Origin: Sporodiniella umbellata
Lineage: Eukaryota; Mucoromycota; Mucoromycetes; Mucorales; Rhizopodaceae
Direction of reading: 5' to 3'
Length of the DNA: 64,000 bases
Assembly (NCBI GenBank): GCA_025677835.1
Contig: JAIXMR010000101.1
Span: 40,475-104,474 of the forward strand
Part shown: positions 56,015 to 64,000 of the stretch, piece by piece
Numbering within the stretch: the stretch's first letter is position 1
Layout of the letters: every line of letters starts with the position of its first letter
Notes under the pieces: model-generated
What the model was told of the DNA's origin: nothing
The model's input: only the letters and a program-made list of their open reading frames with translations
Database searches by the model: none
Position numbers and translations under genes: made by a program

Positions 56015-57645
56015 TTAGTCTTTGAGGTTGTGTTTTGGCCATTGGTAGTCCTCATGGTCCAATCTTTCAATATTGTATTTTTTAGAAAAGCCGTTTAACT
56101 TTTTAGGCCCTCTAGATCCGTATTTATAAGGCTCAGGTTTAATCTTGTCATTCTCGATCTGATGAAGTAGAGGAGTAAAGATGTCCCAAGCAGCTATCAA
56201 TTCATCATCTCTTACAAAGTTTGAATGATCCCCTCGCATTACGTCTAATATTAACGTTTCATAGGCTGCTGGTATATTCAAGTTATTGTAGCGTGTTTTA
56301 TAAGTCAGGTCCAGCTCGGTTATCATGTTGTCTGTTGAAAACCCAGGAACCTTGCTATTAAATTTCATATAGATTGCTTCACCTGGTTGAACACGGAATA
56401 CCAGTTCATTTTTTGGTTCACCAGAAAATAAACTTCCTGGAACTTTCTTGAACTGAATGCGAACCTCAGCTTTATCATTGTCTAAAGCTTTGCCGCTCTT
56501 AAGGATAAAAGGAACACTATCCCAGCGTTCATTGTCAATAAAAAAAGCAATAGATCCAAAAGTAGCAGTCAGGCTATCGTCAGGAACAGTCTCATCATCT
56601 GTGTATCCAGGCTTATTTCCATTTTTTTCATATTGTCCAAGTAAACAATCCTCTAATTTCAGAGGTTTTACAGACCTTAGTAGCTTCACTTTTTCATCTC
56701 TAATAGACTCAGAGTCGGCCTTTATTGGCCGCTCCATAGCAACAATAGAAAACAATTGAAGAAGGTCTATTGAATTGTATATTTTTTAGGTCTTTTGATT
56801 TTCAGGACTTTGATACTAACGATTTTGTATTACATCACGAATGACTCCATATTCGTCGAAATAGCCACCACGGCCTTCACAACCAAAGGATTCCTTCAAT
56901 GTTATTTGAACGCTGTCTATATAATGCTTGTTCCAGAGAGGACCAAATATCATATTTGCAAAACGAAAGTTCAAAATGTTTTTCAACAGTTCTTTACCAA
57001 GATAATGGTCGATACGGTAAACCTATATTTAGTGAATACAGAGTCGAGTGTGCAATGCTGTAAAGCTACTACCTCTTCTTCTTTAAAAAGTTTCTTGATC
57101 GAACCCACTAATTCAGCAGCACTCTTAGAATCTTTGCCAAAAGGTTTTTCAATCACTAGAGAATTTTTGCCCTTTTTGCTGCGTACATAGTGACTTAGGC
57201 CTTTAGAAACTTCAATGTAAACGCTTGGTGGTAGTGCCATATAGAAAATGCGGTTTTTTTGCTCATCTGTGAGACCACGTTTTTCTTCTGACTCTGATAA
57301 GTATTTATCGAGTTTTTTAAAGGACTCATCTTCGTCATATTTTCCTCTGACATAAGTGCATAGTTTAATAAATTCTTTTGACTTCTTCTTAAGATCCTCC
57401 TCTTTAAGATCGAGATTGGATTGTACATGCTTATGAAACTCCTGCTCGCCCAAATCTGATCTAGCGTACCCAACAACTTTTGTGTTTTTAGGTAGAAATC
57501 CATCTTTATACAAAGCAAAAATAGCGGGGAACGTTTTCTTTTTAGCCAAGTCGCCAGAGGCTCCCAGGACAATAATTGTCAGACTATCTTTTAGCCTTTC
57601 AAAAACATCATTACGAAGCTTTTCAATTGCATATTCTTGCGACAT
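56015..57645 (-). CDS. ZWF1: Glucose-6-phosphate 1-dehydrogenase
   Basis: Exons 57645-57073, 57022-56821 and 56766-56015 (508 aa). It catalyses the first, NADPH-forming step of the oxidative pentose-phosphate pathway in the cytosol. The NADP fold is at [20 protein letters not shown]. The [11 protein letters not shown] segment precedes the catalytic [13 protein letters not shown], which is assembled over the first intron. [20 protein letters not shown] spans intron 2, and the C-terminal half has [20 protein letters not shown] and [20 protein letters not shown]. Length matches yeast Zwf1 (505 aa). Both introns are GT-AG. Confidence 0.97.
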
Positions 57646-57855
57646 TTTTTTTTTCAATCATCAATTCAAAAAGAAAAAGAAGAAAATCCTTTAAACAAAT
57701 AAAAAAAACTCAAAACCCTCGTTTCTGACACTTTATAACTAGAGATTCATGCAAAAAAAAAAAAAAAAAAAAAAACCCCACTCTTAAATAGTCTAGATAT
57801 AGCTTCCTGCTGTTTTTTTTTTCTTTTTTTTTCTTTTTTTAAAGAAATTTTTTAC

Positions 57856-59710
57856 TTAAACTTCCAAAAGACTCAATAAAACCGCCTGTGTTTCAGCAAT
57901 CTATAATGAAAAGTTAATAAAACAAATACATAAAAAGTCTTTAGTTGTATAAGTGGGCTTACTTCTAAAGCTTGTTTCACTTCCAAATGACGTCTAGCTG
58001 ACTGAATCCAATCGGTAGCCAATTTCTTTGGCCAGCCAACGAGTTGATTCAGCTCACGAGTGGCAAATTCTAAGTGATCTGTTTTTAAGTAGTATTCAGT
58101 ACGGGCCAAGACAGATTCGACATCATCGCCTTCTACTAATCCAGACTTTTTGAATAACAAGTAGGACATCAGGAAACTGATGATGTGAGATCCAAATCCT
58201 CCATTTTCTGGTACGAGAGCTACGTGGCGTATTTCGTTGGAGACTTCTTCGAAACGAACAACTAATTCACTCAAGGTACTGATTCCTTGCTCAGCAGTTT
58301 CTTTGGAAATTGCACTCAAAACAGTTTGGATAACGTGATCGTCCTTGGTATTATGGCTCAATGCCTGGAATTCATCCGCAAAGGATTGTTTATGTTGAGA
58401 GTTGAGCGAATCATGTAAAGCACCCAAAGTGATGTGAATGACGTGATATTGACGCGAATTATCGAGAGCCTTAGCATTTTGAAGAGTGTATTGCTCAAGG
58501 GCCTTAAAGCGTTGAGAAACGTTATCTAGTTGGGCCAATCGGCCTGCTCTTTCTTGTTCAACAAGCAGCTTAACTTCCTTTACAAACAAACGTTGCAGTT
58601 CACTTGCTTGGGCAAGCAAAGCCTTAGCGCGGGCCTGCTCCAAAACCTCTTGTTGTGTATTAAGATCAGCAGCCAGTTGTTGGGCGAATGTGGTCTTCAT
58701 TTCAGCTCGTGTTTGCTCAAATTGATTCTTTAGTTGAGCTTCACGTGCAACAATAGTCGATGCAGCTTGAGTGTGAGCGTTTTCGATAGTCTTTAAAGAT
58801 TCAACACGAAAAGCTTCAAGATTTCCCTCAACTTGATCACCTTTTGTCTTGAGTTGTTTCAACGCTTTCAAAATAGCATCTTGTTCCCTATCGATCAGTA
58901 AAAAGCGTTCATTTAATGCTTGAATTTTTTTCTCGGCGTCCTCAATGATATCTCTTCCTAAACCAGATAAACCAGATTGGTTTAAGATAGAAGCAAGTTC
59001 AACTACAATTTGGGACAATTCACATACAATAGCGTTATCAGACGAGACTAATTTAACCTCGATGGGTTTAGGCTTTTCGACAGCGACCTCTAAAACAGCA
59101 GGCTGCGACTCCTTGTCACTAGTAATCTGGATAGACGTTACTGTGTCTGTAGTTGAGCTCATTTTCTCTATGACTTTCTCAGCTGGGATAAGTTTGGTGT
59201 CTGCTTTGTTCTCTTGGCCTGTTAGAGTGCTATAGGCGCTCGAAGCGTAATCCTGTGCTGTTTCCTGAAGCTTGATGCCAAAATCTTTAGCTGTGGTAGC
59301 AAAACTATCAACATGTTTTTTCCAAGCTGAAGTTTGGACAAGATATTCATCTGAATTGTAGTTCTTGAGAAAGTCATCGGCAAATTCAACTGACTCCTTA
59401 GCGCCAGGAATGTGTGCTGTAAATGCAGCATAGAAATTCTTGTCATTTAAGGCGTAATAAGTAGCTCCACCATATCCTGAAGCCAACAACAGGGTTGTAC
59501 CCATGAGTTTTTTAAAGATAGATCCTGATTTTTTCTTGGTCTCTTCACTGCTCACTGTACTTTCACAGCGCTAAGGGACACAATGTCAAAAAACATTATA
59601 CTTTTTCTTTAAAAATGAGTTTCTACCTTAATGACAGAAGTACCCAAGGTTGGTTTGCTCAGCAAATTGGAACGAATTGCTCCATTGTATACTTTTGAGG
59701 CTCTCAACAT
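57856..59710 (-). CDS. MIC60: MICOS subunit Mic60 (mitofilin)
   Basis: Three exons: 59710-59627, 59570-57963 and 57900-57856 (578 aa). A basic presequence (MLRASKVYNGAIRSNLLSKP) is followed by one membrane span (LMGTTLLLASGYGGATYYAL), a long coiled-coil region with Gln/Glu/Ala-rich helices, and the conserved C-terminal mitofilin domain: FGSHIISFLMSYLLFKKSGL, DDVESVLARTEYYLKTDHLE and ATRELNQLVGWPKKLATDWI, then ARRHLEVKQALEIAETQAVL. The protein shapes cristae junctions in the inner mitochondrial membrane and contacts outer-membrane import partners. The last 14 residues come from a tiny third exon. Confidence 0.95.
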
Positions 59711-60153
59711 GTTGTAGATTCTAGAAGTTGATAAATTGCTCAATTCTCTTTTGTGATCCTTTTTTTTTTCTTTCTTTTTTTGCAGTCTTCCTCCTTACCG
59801 CTTTCAATAAATTGGCGAGAAAACAATCAATTAGAAGCTAATGGTGTGTGCGTCCGCGAAGAGTTGAGGAATGAACGTATCAACTGAAAGATTTTTTTTC
59901 TTTCAAGTCAAGGTGCGTTGTTACTCATTTTTTAGAAGCCGCCGCCGAATTAGTGACGTGAACGATTTGCTTTTTCACAAACTATCTGGAGTTTAAATAA
60001 AAGTGGCAAATGGTAGAAAGCTTGTGTTTCAGGTACTCAGGGCTTTTTATAAATTCGATTTCGTTCAAAATATATACAGTTTGCAATTATAGAACATTTT
60101 AAAAAAAAAAAGCGCGTATACATACATATAGCTGCGGCTGATTCATTGCAAAG
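59711..60153. other. Promoter region of MIC60 and 3' flank of transporter gene
   Basis: No gene seen. The sequence between two genes read in the same direction. A GC-rich patch near 59938-59965 stands out of the AT-rich background. Confidence 0.55.
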
Positions 60154-61995
60154 TTATTCAGTTGACGTCCATCCCCAAGAAACAATGAAGCTCAAAGACG
60201 AAACGGCCACTGATATCTTAAATAGGACCATATAGTCATTCGGATTATTGTTAAGCAAAAGTCCAGCCAAAATAGATCCAATTGCAGGCCCCAGACTACT
60301 AAACAAAAGTGACGCTCGAGCACGCTCTTTCATACGTTCGTATTGATTATTGATAACAGTCTGAACTTGATCAATTCCACTCGACCATATCAGCTGAAAA
60401 GCAGAGGCTAACGATTCAGTTTATAAGCGTTAAATATGCATGTATATACCTATATGTATAAAAGTACCTTGTACTGCCTGCAGCGCAACCAGTATGACAC
60501 AAGCTGATACACCGTCGGGTTTTAAGGCTGGATAAATAATAAAGCAGAGGACGAGACTGATATGTGAGAGAGTACTAGCAAAGACTAGATTTATCTTGTG
60601 GGTATACCACTATTTAAATGAATTTTCTTAATTTTTTTTCCTTTCATTTATCGCTTTTTGTCTTATTTGTAACGCTGTTGTACCTTTTCAATGGCGTAAT
60701 GTGTCAACATTTCGGAAGTAGTATGAACTGCGATTAAAACTGAAATATTTAAAATGGAGATAGCAAAGGTTGAGTGAAGATAGACGAAAAGAAAAGTGTT
60801 CAACAGAGCTTTGGTTGTTCCCATTAGTAAAAACGTGATGTTTAGAGTCGATATTTTCCATGAGTTTGAATTTAATATCTGTGTATTATTTTGTTGGTTG
60901 TAGTAGTAGTAGTTTTTTGGGAAAAGGTCTTCGTCTATTTCTTCATCTTCTTCTTTTGATAGTAATGCAACCAAAGGGTCTGTGGTAGTAGGTGAAGGAA
61001 GCAAAGCCAGAGCATATACATGAACCATTGTGTTGTTTTGGCTTTCGTCAATAGTCTGTTGTTCTTCCGTATACCGAGAGTAATAATGATGTAATTCACT
61101 GTTCGCTGTCGTATTTCGACTATAAAATGATGGTGCATAGCTATCGTAGCTGGTTACTTGCCTCAATGAATCACCATTTGTTATCATTCTATCTAATTGA
61201 CTGTCTTCTTCCGATATATGGGAAAGTTGTTCGCCAAATATACTGTAAGGTTTATAGGTTGGTGTGAAGACGCCAGCCTGATCTGCTGTTAATATACGAG
61301 CATCCTTTAACAGAAGAGGTGCTTGGTCTTTGTCGATATTCAGCTGTTCTAAAGTGGCAGGCTGTACTGTATTAAATAAAGCAATGAGGCACAAAAAAAA
61401 CATTCCAGATATCCATAAGGAAAATAGGATAAGTCCAAGATACCCTTCGTCTGTTGAAATTATTGTTAATCCCACTAATCCTGTCATAAATACACACGAG
61501 AGATCTCTCCATCGCAAATATGAACCTATTTGGGAATTTTTCTTTATTATACTTTTTAATTCCTTCTTTTTTGTTTTTGCTTTGAAACTTACCATAAAAA
61601 AGTACTCTATACTCCCCCAAAATTTTAACAATCATCCCGTTAATCAGAATACCAAGCGGCTGATAAAATAGGCCATTTACTATAGCACAAAATCCAAATA
61701 AAACCAATGTCCAAGTGGTGCGATGGTATGATTTGATAAGAACAAACAAGAATATGTAAGATAATGAGGACAGTAAAACAAGAACCGAGATTATTTTCCC
61801 GTACAAGTGAGGCCGGAAATTTGCTATGATTGACCAAACTGCCGAAACTGATCTTAATATGTAGGCAGTTGATACGAATGACGCTATAACAATGGTATTT
61901 AGCTTTGATTCTTGGCATAGGTAAAAAGGCATAAATGGATCAAGGCACAATGTCATTGAGTATGCCACTATCAATAGCCTTGGCCAATAAAGCAT
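60154..61995 (-). CDS. MFS-like membrane transporter with long central loop
   Basis: Exons 61995-61593, 61525-60684, 60609-60475 and 60393-60154 (539 aa). The N-terminal half has about six membrane spans (LIVAYSMTLCLDPFMPFYLC, ISVLVLLSSLSYIFLFVLI, CAIVNGLFYQPLGILINGMI and others), then GSYLRWRDLSCVFMTGLVGL. A hydrophilic loop of about 150 residues rich in Ser, Tyr and acids separates it from the second half (NITFLLMGTTKALLNTFLFV, HKINLVFASTLSHISLVLCF, ASLLFSSLGPAIGSILAGLL). The layout fits the MFS_1-like/MFSD6 group, with GSxR-type motif SYLRWRD and a WSSGIDQVQ segment. The substrate is unknown. Phosphorylation in the loop could regulate it. Confidence 0.8.
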
Positions 61996-62759
61996 CTTTT
62001 ATTTATTGTTTGGTTCTTTTTTTTTTTTTTTTAGAAAATTAAAAATAACGGAAAAAAAAAAGCAGTTTTTTATCTGTTTCAATTACACTATAGATGATTT
62101 TGGGATAGGGAAGTGACGTTTTTTTTTTCGACTCATTCATTTTAAGGTTAAGATTTGATTTTTAAACACTTCATTGCTGCCCTTTTTATTTAAAATGAAC
62201 GCTTTCTCAAAACGTTCTCCTTTTTTCACTGCAGAAACAACAGGCAAGACTCCTTTTCGGACTTCTATATGTTTCCTGGGATGTTATAGCAAGTTAATGA
62301 GCTCAAATTGGACATTTTAATTAAATCAACAAAGTGCATGGAAATTTAGCCCACTGGGCCAAAAAATGAAGAGAGTGTAGCGTTGAAAGAATATAGTGAA
62401 ATTTTGTGATGAAAAATAATACAGCTAAAACTTAAAGTTAAGGGCAATAGATATAGTCGAAGGCAAGAATAAATTGATGACTTAGAGACAAGTCCTTGGG
62501 TGTCACTACTGATCTCTTTTGGCTCGATTTGCACAAGGCATTTATACTCTAGCTATGTTTAAAGTTTTGTTAGTAACCATAAAGACAACGCCTAAAAGTT
62601 TCAACACACTGTTATAAGACAGCAAGAAATAGTAAACGAAACAAACAAAAAGCCGGACATTAGACTGGCGCTAGGTAAACCCTAGGTGGGCATAAACTTA
62701 TCAAAAGAACAAATCAGATTATGAGTCTAGTTTTCATTGCATCAAATGACTTTACTTTT
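61996..62759. other. Intergenic region, no gene seen
   Basis: Upstream region of the transporter gene, beginning with a T18 run. Nothing further recognised. Confidence 0.5.
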
Positions 62760-62991
62760 CTACTTGAGTATACGTGTTGTCCCAGTTTCTTTTATGTGCG
62801 TTAGTATCAGCATATCGTCGAAGGCATAATAGTACGCTTATATCAACTGTTCATACTTTTTTTTCCAAGTTACTCAACTGTATAAACTTACCCCCCTTTT
62901 TTTTACTCATGGCAATGGAGAGCTTTGATTTTTGTCGGGCGTCTCGTTCATACTCATCGCTTTGCCTGACTTTTTGTTTAGGCTTTACCAT
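62760..62991 (-). CDS. Candidate two-exon small protein, unrecognised
   Basis: Exons 62991-62892 and 62836-62760 give 58 aa: a charged N-terminus (MVKPKQKVRQSDEYERDARQ, then KSKLSIAMSKKKG) joined to a short second exon. The donor GTAAGT is canonical and the acceptor is ATAAG. The second exon is open in two frames, both plausible by eye, so its end is unsure. No family is recognised. It could also be a relic. Confidence 0.3.
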
Positions 62992-63671
62992 ACTAGTCAG
63001 CTCAAACTATCTCAACCAGTCTGAGAAATCATAGAGTATTTTTTGAGATGAACAGAGGCTTGCTGTTGCTTAAGATCATCAATCCCCTTTTTGTGAACAA
63101 CATTGCTTTACTTTACTCTCTTCTTAGACACATACTCTCATGATTTCTTTACTATATCACAGACCCTTCTTCTACTCAAGCTTTTGCTCCGGTATCAGTA
63201 TGGGCTTGTGTACATGCTAGGATACACAGCTTTCATATACCAGGGCTTATATCGTGTTGAATAATCCAACAGTTCACCCAGTTTTTATCCAAAATCTCTT
63301 GTCTTTGCTACTTTTGTATTCCAGACCCTATGCTAGACCCCACAAAAAGCACAAACTAGACCAGAGTGGTGTTCTTAAAATCTTCGTGTTCGAATATCTG
63401 TGATTTGTCCCTTTTGGCAGAAGCATGTCAATAAAACTGGGGTTGTAAAAAAAAAAAAAAAACGGTGCATGCTAAAGATGATTTTACATATAAAGCTAAG
63501 ATATCTGTTTTTTTTATGCAATTGTTTCTTTTATATTTTACTGCTACTTTTACCTTACAACCATCGATATAATTTATAAATGGCTATTTAAATTAATACA
63601 AATCTTTAAGTTTCAATCTAATACAGGTTTGCGCCTTGAAGAGCCAGATCCACAGATCGACTAAAATAATA
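62992..63671. other. Mixed-composition region, no gene seen
   Basis: Composition is less AT-biased than other gaps in this window, and an A15 run sits at 63448-63462. No open frame of interest; old mobile-element sequence is possible. Confidence 0.4.
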
Positions 63672-63898
63672 ATGTTAAAGAAAAATCTCAAACAGATACA
63701 AAAAAAAAAAAAACTTGAATCAGCAGAGAGAGCCAAAGACTCTTTTAATAATTTGCAGAATCAACTACGAGCAGGTGAGGGTACATCTGATTCCACCAAG
63801 GGCCCCAGTTGCAAGCATTAGCACGAGTACGAGAGTCAGTTCAATACTACAAACCTCCAGAGTTTTGCACACTTTTCAAAATTCTATAGCCTTTAGAC
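63672..63898 (+). CDS. Candidate small gene or relic near window edge
   Basis: From ATG at 63672 a Lys-rich, coiled-coil-like piece runs to 63774 (KLESAERAKDSFNNLQNQLR), followed by a good GTGAGG donor. Joining to an acceptor before 63823 gives a terminal piece with RESVQYYKPPEFCTLFKIL and a stop at 63898. In the unspliced frame a TAG interrupts otherwise coding-like sequence. Family unknown. Both a small gene and a decayed element remain possible. Confidence 0.25.
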
Positions 63899-64000
63899 TC
63901 TCAAGATCGCTCAAGTGCTAGTGAATAGGAGCCCAATTCCTTAAGTTCCGTACACCATTTTTTGGGGGTGCAGCATATGTTCACCCTCTCGCCTTCCTAC

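Overview
The window looks like nuclear DNA of an early-diverging filamentous fungus, most likely a mucoralean (Mucoromycota). Intergenic DNA is very AT-rich and full of long A or T runs. Genes carry many short GT-AG introns. The gene set includes lineage-typical proteins: RIC8, TRAP-alpha, a Kre9/KNH-like secreted protein, a CABLES-like cyclin-box protein, an STK32/YANK-like kinase and a PAS-only protein. All identifications come from reading motifs by eye; no database was searched. The species cannot be named from the sequence.

Layout: 1.7-3.5 kb, a secreted KNH-like protein facing a crotonase (enoyl-CoA hydratase). 5.5-10 kb, two aldo/keto reductase genes in tandem, near-identical including introns. 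10.3-11.9 kb, an F-box/LRR-like protein. 13.7-16 kb, choline-phosphate cytidylyltransferase convergent with TRAP-alpha, with a 38-bp perfect palindrome between them. 18.9-22.5 kb, a CDC24 RhoGEF and a single-domain globin. 23.3-25.8 kb, nicotinate phosphoribosyltransferase and a HotDog thioesterase. 27.0-27.4 kb, a small protein with a duplicated CHCC zinc-type motif. 27.5-32.5 kb, a 5-kb stretch without a clear gene, upstream of a C2H2 factor at 32.5 kb. 35.5-38.4 kb, the acylated YANK-like kinase and ARPC2. 39.4-40.9 kb, the CABLES-like gene. 41.2-45.2 kb, eIF3e, SRP receptor beta and proteasome beta4. 46.1-50.0 kb, RIC8 and NFS1. 53.4-62.0 kb, the PAS protein, G6PD, MIC60 and an MFS-like transporter. 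The last 2 kb holds only weak candidates and possibly the edge of a repeat.

Most genes are housekeeping. Several fall into a polarity/cytoskeleton/signalling theme (CDC24, ARPC2, RIC8, a membrane-anchored kinase), but nothing suggests they are co-regulated as a cluster. Intron-exon models were built by hand; every model given an amino-acid length keeps an open frame across all its junctions. I saw no tRNA, rRNA, CRISPR array or intact transposon. The most unusual items are the fungal CABLES-like protein, the double CHCC protein, the recently homogenised reductase pair, the dual-acylation first exon of the kinase, and several short orphan coding-like stretches that may be relics or unannotated small genes.
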